A stretch of DNA of 64,000 bases from Caenorhabditis elegans (taxonomy: Eukaryota > Nematoda > Chromadorea > Rhabditida > Rhabditidae): the NCBI RefSeq assembly GCF_000002985.6, contig NC_003282.8:1612001-1676000 (forward strand), written 5' to 3'. Below the pieces are notes generated by a model, which made no database searches, had not been told where the DNA came from, and saw only the letters and a list, made by a program, of their open reading frames with translations. The position numbers and the translations under genes are program-made. Shown here in pieces: positions 21,800 through 32,600 of this stretch; the first letter of the stretch is position 1, and each line of letters begins with the position of its first letter.

Positions 21800-24700
21800 A
21801 TGACCAACTTACATCTTTCGCTTATTTTAGTGATATTCTCACTTTCTGGAGTAAGTCAGAATTTAAAAAAAATTTAAACTTTATAGCATGTTAAGAAAAA
21901 AAAAATTTTTTTTCGAAAATTTCTTTCCAAAAATTTTTTAAGGTATTTTCCTCTGGTTTTTTGCAAATCCGTCTGAAAAGTGCATACCCACTTGATACTA
22001 CCGTATCATTGTCCCGAGGGAATGGCTCAGCATATCTGAAGCTTCCAATTGCTCTGAAAGCCAACACGACAAGAGAACTCGGGCGGTTCCCAATTGAAAT
22101 GCTGGGAAATTACAGTCTGGTAATTACTGGAGACAAAGTTGAAGAACTAGGTAACATTTTTACACGTTCTTTTGAAAAGTTTCGCGCGAAATTTGAAAAT
22201 TTGACAGTTTTGTTCATTGGGAGTGGGATTTTTCAAGTCTTCCAATCAATCAGAAGACCGGGGTTCGAGTCCGCACTGTGGTCAAACTTTTTTTTTCTCG
22301 ATTTTTAGTGGAAAATTATAGTTTGGTAATCACTGGAGACAAAGTTGAAGTTTTTTTTTTGAAAAGTTGCGAAAATTAGGTCCGAATGGCTCAGTGGGAT
22401 TTCCCATATCTTCCAGTCAGAAGACCGGGGTTCGATCCCGCGCAGTGGCAAAAGTTTTTTTTTTTGATTTTCAAATTTTTATAAATAAAATTTCCGAGTA
22501 ATTCGGCCACGCGGAATTCGAATTTCCTAATGACAAATCTCAAAAATCAGTGGAACAACGAGTAATTTCAGGAATCAAAAGCAGCACGTACACGGCATCC
22601 TTCAACTCAACTCTAGGAACACATTCTCCAATGAAACTAAATCTACCATTGAACGGATTGGAAATCGATATTGCCTGTGATAAGTGGGGGTTTTCTAATG
22701 TTTTAGGCAACATTTGAAAAAATTGAATTTTGCGCCAAAAAACATTTTTTTTTTAAATTATTTTTATTTCGGAGAAGCCTGAAAATTTCTCAAAATTTGA
22801 CAAGTTTTTTGCAAAGCTCGAAAATAAAAATAAAACAATATTTTAAACTTCAAACATCTTAAAACAAATAGTTTTGCAGGAAAAAAATTTCAAAAAAAGA
22901 AATCGACCGAAATTTTGAAAAACTCCAAATTCCAAAAAACTTCAGAAACTGGAAGGGTGCCAAATGCGACGTTCCTTGTCAGGAAAAATGTACCGCCGAC
23001 ACAAAAATCGATAATCCATTGAAAGTAGATATTGATTATTCCATTGATTTGTCAAAACTGCCAACATTTGTCCAAAGGCTCAAAGAGACCACCCACGTGG
23101 ATAATAAGATCAGAGTTCCGACTGGAACCCCTAGACAGGTCCCTAAGGAGGTTTCAAAAGAAACGAAATCGAAAGAATCCAACTCGGATGCCTTGGGAAA
23201 TTCAATATCAAGACTTATCTCGTCGTTGAAGAATTTTATTTCTGGAGGCCGCTCTAGCATTATTCCAGGAATTTCTGTCACAATGTCAAGATCTGATTCA
23301 GAAAGCGAGAAAAATGATGAGGTTTGCTTTTTTTAATTTGAAAAAGTAAAATTTGAAAATTTGTCCAAATGGCTCAGTGGGATTTTCCATGCCTTCCAAT
23401 CAGAAGACCGGGGTTCGAGCCCGCATGGTGGTCAAATTTTTTTGTTTGTTTTTTTTTTCACTGCTTACGAGTCCCCTGGCGCATTTTTATACATAAATTC
23501 TCAAATTTCGTCGCAAAAAATGAGCCCGGATCGCATTTTCAAAAAGTTTCCTAAATTTGTCCAAATGGCTCAGTGGGATTTTCCATGTCTTCCAATCAGA
23601 AGACCGGGGTTCGAGTCCGCATGGTGGTCAAATTTTTTTGTTTTTTTTTTCACTGTTTACGAGTCCTCTGGCGCATTTTTATACATAAATTCTCAAATTT
23701 CGTCGCAAAAAATGAGCCCGGATCGCATTTTTCAAAAAGTTTCCTAAATTTGTCCAAATGGCTCAGTGGGATTTTCCATGTCTTCCAATCAGAAGACCGG
23801 GGGGTTCGAGTCCGCATGGTGGTCAAATATTTGTTCTTCTTTATTAAATGAGTTTTCGAGTTTATTGAGTGTGCTGAACTCGAATTTTATAGTCTCGGGT
23901 ATTGAAAATCAAGCTGAAATAATGAATTTCAGATTAATTTTGAAAAACATTTAAGAATGTTTTTAATGATTGTGTTTGAAGGGAAACAAAAATGAAGAAA
24001 ACACTGACTCGGGAATCACGAAACATTCACGGCTATCGGAAATTCTCGGATCAATGCGCCGATCCCCGCCAGCCTCCTTCTCCGTTGATGATGGACCTTC
24101 GAGACACTCTCCATTAACGTTCTCGGTAACTTTTTACAGCTAATATTGAATATTCTGTAAAATATTCAAGATTTTTTTTAGTTTTTTGAGTAAAAATTCG
24201 AAATTTTGTCCGAATGGCGCAGTGGGATTTTCCAGGTCTCCCAATCAAAAGACCATGGTTCGGGTCCGCACTGTGGTCTAATTTTTTTCTATTTTTTTCA
24301 ACATGTTTATAGGGTTAATAGAGTATTCTGAATTCGAATTTTATAATTTCCAAACTCAATAATTAAAGTGATAAATACAGGAATATCTCCGGTCGCAGCG
24401 GCCATCCCCTCCATCATCCTTCTCTTTGGACGACGGACCTTCGGTTCAAAGGATCTCTCCAATAGACATGTCCACGGTAAATATTTTCCTAATTCACCGA
24501 AAAAAAGAATAAATCACACAAAAAATTGGAAAAAAAAGAAGTTAAAACCGCTATTTTTAAAATGTTGGGTGGAATGGCTCAGTGGGATTTTCCAGGTCTT
24601 CCGATCAGAAGACCGGGGTTCGAGTCCACACTGGGGTCAATTTTTTTTCCTTTTTCGAACTAGTAAATCGACTACTCTGGATCCGAATTTCATAGTCTCA

Positions 24701-25367
24701 AATCCCGGAAAACAAGTCAGAACTTTCAAATTTCGATCTCAAATTGGTTTTTATTGTTTTTTGAAATTTCTTTAATTAAAAAAAAAACTGAATTCGGAAA
24801 TAATGCCAAATGTTGAGTTTCAGGAAAATTTTGGAACAGAACGTAAATCTCAACCAATTTCATTCTCCATGGATGATGGGCCTTCGATTCCAGGACTTCC
24901 GGGAATGTTCTCTCCATTCGGAATGCTCAGCGTAAATTATTTTTCGGTTTTTGAAATTTCCTACTAAAAAACGTATGTGTTTCCAACAAGAAATATACAA
25001 AAATTTTCCCTAATAGGCATTATTTCCAATAATGTCCGAATGGCGCAGTGGGATTTTCCAAGTCTTTCAATCAGAAGACCGGGGTTCGAGTCCGCACTGT
25101 GGTCAAAATTTTTTGTTGGCCGTTTTTGGGTATTCGGGTAATTTGAATGTGCTGAATCCGAATTTCATAATTAAAAAGCACAAAAATTATGAGAAAATGG
25201 AGAGAAATGCAATTTAAAATATCAATTTCAATCAATTTATTTTCATTGAATTAATGATTTTACAGTCAATGATGTCCCGTTTCCCAAGAAGCACTACTCA
25301 GCAAAAATCAGAATTTTCTGGAATCACCGCCGAGGACATCGCCGCCGATGGAATTATCAAAAACTAA
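21800..25367 (+). CDS. DSL-related secreted protein with repeated Ser/Asp tail (F)
   Basis: Eight exons: 21800-21850, 21943-22150, 22572-22683, 22946-23321, 23982-24125, 24381-24476, 24824-24931, 25266-25367; 398 aa. Exon 1 encodes a signal peptide (MTNLHLSLILVIFSLSG) and joins in phase to VFSSGFLQIRLKSA, as in gene E; the acceptor is TTTTAAG. A half DSL domain follows (NWKGAKCDVPCQEKC), then the shared tail (IDNPLKVDIDYSID). From exon 5 on there are three phase-0 exons of 144, 96 and 108 bp. Each carries an SFS(V/L/M)DDGPS motif, so they are tandem duplicates. The last exon (MMSRFPRSTTQQ) is followed by AATAAA at 25401. Seven tRNA-like elements lie in the introns after exon 4 region, two more in intron 2. 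The protein is probably secreted; its receptor is unknown. Confidence 0.82.
22211..22286 (+). repeat. tRNA-like element 5 (A box decayed)
   Basis: TTGGGAGTGGGATTTTTCAA replaces the usual A box. The hairpin loop is expanded (CTTCCAATCAATCAGAAGACC), while the B box GGGTTCGAGTCC and following T-run are intact. It lies in intron 2 of DSL gene F. Confidence 0.75.
22379..22453 (+). repeat. tRNA-like element 6
   Basis: GTCCGAATGGCTCAGTGGG, TCTTCCAGTCAGAAGACC, GGGTTCGATCCCGC, then GGCAAAAG and ten Ts. It is the second element of intron 2 of gene F. Confidence 0.8.
23361..23827 (+). repeat. 194-bp tandem triplication with tRNA-like elements 7, 8 and 9
   Basis: Three tRNA-like elements at about 23361-23436, 23556-23632 and 23749-23827 are spaced 194 bp apart. 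The shared spacer reads ACGAGTCCCCTGGCGCATTT and TCGCAAAAAATGAGCCCGG. Each has TGGCTCAGTGGG, TCTTCCAATCAGAAGACC (7-bp stem), GGTTCGAGTCC or GGTTCGAGCCC, and a 3' T-run of seven or more except the third. All lie in intron 4 of gene F. Confidence 0.9.
24205..24282 (+). repeat. tRNA-like element 10
   Basis: GTCCGAATGGCGCAGTGGG, GTCTCCCAATCAAAAGACC, GGTTCGGGTCC, then TCTAA and a T-run. It lies in intron 5 of gene F; the hairpin has lost some pairs. Confidence 0.8.
24565..24641 (+). repeat. tRNA-like element 11
   Basis: GGAATGGCTCAGTGGG, GGTCTTCCGATCAGAAGACC, GGTTCGAGTCC, then GGTCAA and eight Ts. It lies in intron 6 of gene F. Confidence 0.8.
25032..25108 (+). repeat. tRNA-like element 12
   Basis: GTCCGAATGGCGCAGTGGG, GTCTTTCAATCAGAAGACC, GGTTCGAGTCC, then GGTCAAAA and a T-run. 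It lies in intron 7 of gene F. Confidence 0.8.
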
Positions 25368-25504
25368 AATTGTTCCTGTTTTCTTAATATATTTTTCAAA
25401 AATAAATTTTGTCAATAAATTCGAAAATATGTACTTAAAATGAGAGATGAAAAAAAATTTTCAAACTGAAAAACTGAAATTCCTTTTAGATTAAGAATGT
25501 TGAA

Positions 25505-25582
25505 TTTGCCCGCATGGCTCAATGCGGGTCCCAACTTCTACCAGTCAGAAGACCAGGGTTCGAGCCCCCAGTGTGGTCAGAA
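25505..25582 (+). repeat. tRNA-like element 13
   Basis: ATGGCTCAATGCGGG, CTTCTACCAGTCAGAAGACC, GGTTCGAGCCC, then GTGGTCAG. It is the most diverged plus-strand copy; it lies between the two last-exon copies of gene F. Confidence 0.75.
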
Positions 25583-25698
25583 TATTTTTTAATTTTTTTT
25601 AAACGATTTTTTTGGTAATTCGAGTACGCTGGATCCGAATTTCTTAGTTTCAAGACGCCAAAATTGTCTTAAAACCGATAATTTCTTATTTTTTTCAG

Positions 25699-25798
25699 CC
25701 CATGATGTCACCACGTTCTCGGAGAAGCGCTGCTCCCCAAAAATTTGAAGTTTCTGAAAACACCGCCAATAATTTTGTTAGAAACTGATGTTTTTGAA
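25699..25798 (+). CDS. Second (alternative or relic) last exon of DSL gene F
   Basis: After a TTTTTTTCAG acceptor (25698) an open frame reads PMMSPRSRRSAAPQKFEVSE and ends NNFVRN at TGA 25796-25798. It parallels the exon at 25266-25367 (SMMSRFPRSTTQQKSEFSG... IIKN), sits about 430 bp downstream, and has its own AATAAA at 25903. Phase 0 would let exon 7 splice to it directly. It is either an alternative 3' end or the dead end of the tandem exon duplication; the splice signal and frame are intact. Confidence 0.65.
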
Positions 25799-26658
25799 TT
25801 ATTATTAATTTTTTTAGTTTTTGTATGAAAAATTTTTTTGTGAAAAAAATGAATCTGAAAAATTGTATTTTTTTTAAATTTGTATTTTTTCAGGAAAAAT
25901 ATAATAAAAAATGGATGAAAATTTTAGATATGTTCCAAATTTTCAAAAAGAAATATCCAAAAAAACTAATATATTCATAAAAAAAATAGAGATCTATCGA
26001 TAATATAATCTGTAAATATATTTGGAAATGATAGGAGAAAAAAGATAGCTACATTCCAAAAACCGTACTCGTAAATGTTTCGGAACAGGGGGGAAGGGGA
26101 TGCCTGCAGGCGGCCTGTAGGCACGTAGGCACGCACCAAGTGCCTCCTTAGAGCAGAGGAAAGAATAAATAAATAAGCCAAAAAAACAATGGTTCATAGG
26201 AATTGGAGGGAGGTAGAGAGTGACTTATCACAGAGAGAAACAGAGAAACAGAGAGTGAAAAATCAATAAATTCTTCTTTTGTAAATTGTACATACAACCA
26301 GAGAAATTGGAAGAAATTGCGGAAAAAAATGAAAATTTTTGAAAATTTCAGACATTTTTTTGTGGAAAAATAAATTTTTCAGCAAATTTTGACAGAATTT
26401 ACTGAAATTGCCAGTTTTTTTTTTGGAAAATTATATATTTTTCAGATTTTACAGTAGAAAAAACGTATTGTTTTCAGATTTTTGTAGAAATTTATTTTAA
26501 CAGAAATTTCTCATAAATTGAAAAAAAATTACGAAAATTTTCAAAATTTCAGAAACTTCAGAATTTGACTGGAAAAACGCTTCTCAAAACTGTAATTCTC
26601 ACAAAAACTCCAATTTTGGGCTGAAATTTTCCAAATTTTTCTAAATTTCAGTCCTTCC
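25799..26658. other. Convergent intergenic stretch
   Basis: Separates the 3' ends of DSL gene F and the minus-strand receptor. About 26095-26165 is GC-rich with inverted GCCTGCAGGCGGCCTGTAGGC sequence, probably a decayed dispersed repeat. A GAGAAACAGAGA run lies at about 26230. The remainder is AT-rich and featureless to me. Confidence 0.6.
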
Positions 26659-29600
26659 TTAAGATAAAAGAACATCCCTAACGAGTGGATCAAATTTCAT
26701 CAAATCGAATACATCAGAGACCCGTGTCTGATTGTAAAGAGCATTGATCGCACATCGAATCGAACTTGTCAGCAGAATAATGGTCCCGAAGCGCTCGGCC
26801 GCCGTATCCGGGTATTTTCGTTGCGAGTGTCCCATTAATTCAGTCATACAACAGTCGTAGAGATGTTTTACTTCATTCACACAATGTTTGAATACTCCTT
26901 GTTCTGCAAAAAATGAATGAAAATTTTTCGAAAATTCGAATTTATCACCAAAATTTTCCACAAATTTCAGGTGGATTTTAATTTCAGAAAAAATTTTTTT
27001 TTTGAAAGTTTCAAACTTCAGTCTTTGAAAAATAAAATTTCAGCTAATTTTGACAGATTTTTTCCAGATTTCCGACAGAATTTACAGGGAAATTATTTTT
27101 TTTTTTCAGATTTTACAGTATAAAATTAAAAGTTCAACCAATTTCACAAAAAATTACTAAATTTGTAGTATTTTACTGGAAATTTTTTTTTGACAACGTT
27201 TTTTGCAAAAAATTGGTTACTTTCGCCTAAAATTTGACATAAGTTTTAAATAAAGTAGTTTTTGATTTTTTTAAATTCGATAAATTTTCGTGGAAAATGT
27301 TCTCGTGGTAAATCCAAAACTATGAATATTAATTTTAATGCGAAATTTGCGAAATTTTACTTTTTTTTTCAATTGAGGCCAATTTATTTAATTAATATTT
27401 ATTTATTTAATTAATATGTATTTATTTAATTAATTAATATTTATTTATTTAATTAATATTTATTCATTTAATTAATAATTATTTATTTATTTAATTAATC
27501 AGAACATTTTAATTTGAAATACAATTTTTCTCGGTGTATTTCGGCTGAAAATTTTTTTTTGATTAGTGAACAAATTATATAGTGTCTCAAAAATAAAAAA
27601 TCAAAAAAAAATTTTGACACTTACGTGTCAAAAGAAGTATCGTCTTTAGCACAGCACACTCGTGTTCGTCGATTTGAAGATTTTTGAACGGATATCCGAC
27701 ACAATTCAGACTCTCGTTCACAAATAGTGGATGAAGTCTGCAAAAAAATGAAATGAAATGTGTAACTCGTATTTAAAGAAAAAAATTAAATTATTTTCAA
27801 TTTCAATTGACGAGGGGCAATTCCGTCATATTTTTAAAAATCAAGCAACTCGCAATTTTGACATCCACTGCAACTTTTTCCTCACGAGGGACGAGGAAAA
27901 GTGGTTTCTAGGCCATGTTTTTTCTTATTAAAACTGATAAACAAATACTTTTTGCAAATGCTAAAACGATTTCCAAGTAAAAAAAAGTGTATTCAGTGGG
28001 CAAGCAGCGGTGAAAGTGGGCAATGTAAAATGATGGATTACGGGAATACAAAACCTAAACTTTTTCTGAAGCATGATACATATGATGCTTAGATGCTGTA
28101 ATTACCTGATTTTCATAACGAGACCGCTGAAAAAGTTTTGAGGTTTTCAAAATTCAACTTTTTGTGCGAAACTCTCGACTTTTTCACCAAAAAAGTTGAA
28201 TTTTGGAAACCTCAAAACTTTTTCAGCGGTCTCGTTATGAAAATCAGGTAGTATCAGCATTTAAGCAGCATATGTATCATGTTTCAGAAAAAGTTTAGGT
28301 TTTGTATTCCCGTAATCCATCATATTGCATTGACCACTTTCACCGCTGCTTGCCCACTGAATACATAATTTTTTTACTTGGAAATCATTTTTGGCATCTG
28401 CAAAAAATATTTGTTTATCAGTTTTAATAAGAAAAAATGGGACAAAGCTGTGAAAAACAAAAGAAAACAGGCGGAAAACAAAGCAAGATAAATGGCCGCT
28501 GAAACTTGTCGGCCCCTCGGCCATGGCCTAGAAACCACTTTTCCTCGTCCCTCATGAGGAAAAAGTTGCAGTGGTCCTTCTTATTTTTACCTTCTGATTT
28601 GTACCTGAATCCCAGATCCGCAGTGCATAGCACTTGAAGAACGGATCGTCCTTTAATCCTTTTTTTTAAAGCTAATCTTAAAACAAAACCAAAAGAATTT
28701 TCTGACGCTTTTCAGTCTCCATCAACCAGTTTAAATTAATATTTCATTTCTGACAGTAGTCGAGCAATTTTTTAATGTATTTTTCGAGGAATTTTCAAAT
28801 ATTTCATATTTTCCGGACCTTTTTTGACTTTACAAGGGAAGGTTCTGAACTCGTTATCGGACTTCTTTCCCTTTGAAAAAAATCGAAAATTTTCACTGGA
28901 AATTTTTTTCTGAAAGTTGATCAAAAAATAGTTGTAATCGATTTAAAATAGTAAAAAACATTTATTATACAAGTTTTAGCCCATCACTCTCATAAAAACC
29001 CTTAAATTAATCTACATATCTTGAGAAAAATTCCAAAAAATAGATGTTCATGTAGATCAATTCAAGGGTTTTTTTTTGAGAATTATGAACTGAAACTTGT
29101 ATGGTATGATTTTTCCATCATTTCCAACTATTTGAAAACATTTATATCAATTTTTAGAAAAAAAATTTTTTTTTGAATTTTTTGGAATTTTTAAAAAGGG
29201 GTATTTTGACACTTTCAAAATGTCGTAACTTGGTCGAACCTGCTCTGAAGCAGCTAAATTTTTTGGAGTGATCATTTGTAACTATTCTCTATCGAATGTA
29301 TATAGTGGCGTAACGAAGTCCGATAACAAGTTCAGAGTCTTCCCTTGTTAGTTTCTTCAAATATGTGAGCAGTTTTGAAAAATCTGCGTTTTCAGATTTT
29401 TTTATAATTATTCAGTATTGTAATGCGGAATTTTGAGCATATTCGCACAATTTTTAGAATTTCTCGTTCTCGTATGTTTTTTCCCCTTTCAACCAAATCA
29501 TAATGCCAGAGTTTCGGTAATTGTTGGGCTTGTTGGACTATTTTCGCCGTTTTCGGGACACTTTTCAGTTAAAACTGCTCACTTTGCTTTAGTCGCCGCA

Positions 29601-32600
29601 TTCTCCTTCCTCGCATCCTCCTCAGGGAGTCCAAGAAAATAATCCTCATGCATATAAGTATCATTTTGCAACAACCAGAATCCCTTTTCCGCCTTCTGTG
29701 CCGTCTTGTATCCCTGATCGACGAGCATAAAAGTGAATCCAAACTCTGTCAAAATGTGCTTCTTTTCCTCAGTGCTTAGGCGTCGAAACAGGTCGAATTG
29801 ATTTCCCCACGTCGCCGCATCAATCAATCCCAATTTGAGCATACTGTTGACGTCACGAGCTCGAGCTCTTCGATGTAGTGTTCCGTTTAGCTTCAAATAA
29901 GTCATTGAGCTCCTGCAAGAAACTACAGATTGTGTGCAACACCTACTTTTAGATGCATATGTGCGTACAAGTCACCGTCCAAATTGATCGCTTCGTGAGC
30001 CTCGAAAAATGAATGATGTTTGGAGCACTGCCAGCGTTGAACTTCGACAAGATCCTCGAGCAGCGGTCGTTTGTGTTTGGGAGGTCCTGGAAATTGAAAT
30101 ATTTTTCGTTAAATTTACGTTTTTCACTGCAACTTTTTCCTCGCGAGGGACGAGGAAAAGTGGTTTCTAGGCCATGGCCGAGGGGCCGACAAGTTTCAGC
30201 GGCCATTTATCTTGCTTTGTTTTCCGCCTGTTTTCTTTCGTTTTTCATCGATTTTTTTCGTTTTTTCCTAATAAAACTGATAAATAAATATTTTTTGCAG
30301 ATGCTAAAACAATTTCCAAGTGAAAAAATTATGTATTCAGTGGGCAAGCAGCGGTGAAAGTGGTCAATGCAATATGATGGATTACGGGAATACAAAACCT
30401 AAACTTTTTCTTAAACATGATACATATGCTGCTTAGATGCTGAAGCTACCTGATTTTCATATCAAGACCGCTGAAAAAGTTTTGAGGTATTCAAAATTCA
30501 ACTTTTTTGGTGAAAAAGTCGAGATTTTCGCACAAAAAGTTGAATTTTGAAAACCTCAAAACTTTTTCAGCGGTCTCGTTATGAAAATCAGGTAGTTTCA
30601 GCATCTAAGCAGCATATGTATCATGTTTCAGAAAAAGTTTAGGTTTTGTATTCCCGTAATCCATCATATTGCATTGACCACTTTCACCGCTGCTTGCCCA
30701 CTGAATACATAATTTTTTCACTTGGAAATTGTTTTAGCATCTGCAAAAAATATTTATTTATCCGTTTTAATAAGAATAAATGGGACAAAGCTGTGAAAAA
30801 CAAAAGAAAACAGGCGGAAAACAAAGCAAGATAAATGGCCGCTGAAACTTGTCGGCCCCTCGGCCATGGCCTAGAAACCACTTTTTCCCGTCCCTCGTGA
30901 GGAAAAAGTTTTTTTCGAAAATTTTTTTTTGGTACTTTTTGAGTTTTTTAGGTTCAGAACACGGGGAGGGCGCCGTCAAAATTTTTTCTCGATTTTCAGT
31001 GTTTTTTCAAATTTTTTTGTAAAAAAAAAAGAAAAAATTCCCAAAATTTTGAGGTTTTTTTTTTCAAAAATCGATACTTATATATTCTTTTTTTGTGAGA
31101 ACTTTTGTTCATTGATTATTCATTAATTTATGTAATTGTAATTAATAAATCTATTTTTGAAACTTTTAGTTGAAATTTTTGCCTTTTTCCGATTTTTCGA
31201 CGATATTTTTGGTACTTTTCGAGCATTTTTAGGACCTGAAAAAAGCCCTGGAAAATCGAAATTATTTTCGAAACGTTGGAAAAACGGAAAATCATAAAAA
31301 TTTTTCAATTTTTCGATTTCTCAAAAACGGAACCCCATTTAAATAATAGTAAAATTTTTAATTATTTAAATTGTTGAGAAAACAATTTTTGTTGAAATAT
31401 TGGAATAAAGAAAAATGTTTGATTTTTTTGATTTTCCTGAAAAATTTTGGTTGTATTTTCTGTTTTTCGAATTGATTTTTAAAATTTTTTCTTGTGTGTT
31501 TTTTTTTTAATTTGAAAGATTTTTATTATTCATGGAGTTTGGGTGTTTGTAGAAAATCTAGAAAATTTAAAATTATCAATTTTTTTCCGAAAATAATTGA
31601 AATTATATCGAAAAACCTAAATTTTCAAATTTTAGGAAAACATCGGTTTTTTTAAAATCAACTTTCCGAGAAAAATTAGGTTTTTTATTATTAAGTATCA
31701 AATTATCTAGATTTTTCGAAAAAAAAAAAATTTATTTTCGATTTTTAGGAAAGTTGTATTTTTTTTTTTCGGTTTTTGAAAATTACCGAAAAATATTTCG
31801 AAATTTGAAATTTTTTTTTATTTTTTTTGTTTTTTTTTTTGGAAATTTCAGAAAATTTTTTTTTTGTATTTTTTTGGCTCTAAGAATTTTTTTTTCGAAT
31901 GTTCCGCTAATTTCTTAATTTTTCTCGTTTAAAAATTAGATTCAAAAACGAATTTTAGACACTTTTCTTTTAATTTTCAATGGAAAATCTCCAATTTCCA
32001 TACCCTCGCTCATACTTCCAGTACTCGATGGATTCGATGACATTATCAATTTGGGTACTTCTTCAATTATTTCAGTTTTTACAATAGATTCCTTGATTTT
32101 CGGCTTCCGAGGTCCCATGACGTCACGTCGTTGAATAGCTGAAGCCTTCATTCCTACTGTATAGCATTTTTGAAGTCGACAGTATCGGCATATACATCGG
32201 GATTCTGGAAAAATTGGATTTTAGGTATTTTTTGGGGGTTTTAACGAAAATTTAGACAATTTTTAGCGTTTTTGACACATTTCGCGGAAAATAACTAACA
32301 ATTTTTACTTTCGGACAAAATTATCAAATTTCTTCTAACACAATTTTCTAACACAATTTTTCCGTCTAACACAATTTTTCCAAAATTTTCAAAAAAAAAA
32401 AAAATTTTTTAAAGAAAAATTTCTAAAATATTGAGATTTTCCAAAAAAAAAAAGCTACGAAAATTTTAATTTGGAAAAGTTTTCTATTCAAATTTCGACA
32501 ATTTTGACACATTTTTTGCGTGATTTTAGCCATTTAGAGCCTATTTTTTGATAATTTTGAGCAAAATTTTTTTTTGTATTTCGTGGAAAATTGTTTAAAA

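Noticed and set aside
21625-21894. Open frame with hydrophobic start (VILLFVILSTAYSEQ) as first exon of DSL gene F
   Set aside because: No ATG in frame and its donor phase does not fit exon 2; a different frame from the ATG at 21800 gives a signal peptide that splices in phase.
18412-25582. Functional tRNA genes
   Set aside because: Six-base anticodon-like loop, a constant T-stem mismatch and expanded or decayed arms in several copies make normal tRNA function unlikely; annotated as tRNA-like repeats instead.
29947-29968. Alternative donor for exon 3 of the minus-strand receptor (AAAA then GTAGGT)
   Set aside because: It would leave a 34-nt intron and break the frame; the donor at 29968 gives 56 nt and an intact frame.
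30646-30834. Recurrent ORF (YSRNPSYCIDHFHRCLPTEY) in all palindromic transposons as a transposase
   Set aside because: Only 60-100 codons, mirrored on both arms, with no catalytic motif; a by-product of the palindrome.
31942-32003. Reading through to DFPLKIKRK in exon 2 of the minus-strand receptor
   Set aside because: The phase after AAA does not match exon 3; an earlier donor with phase 1 does.
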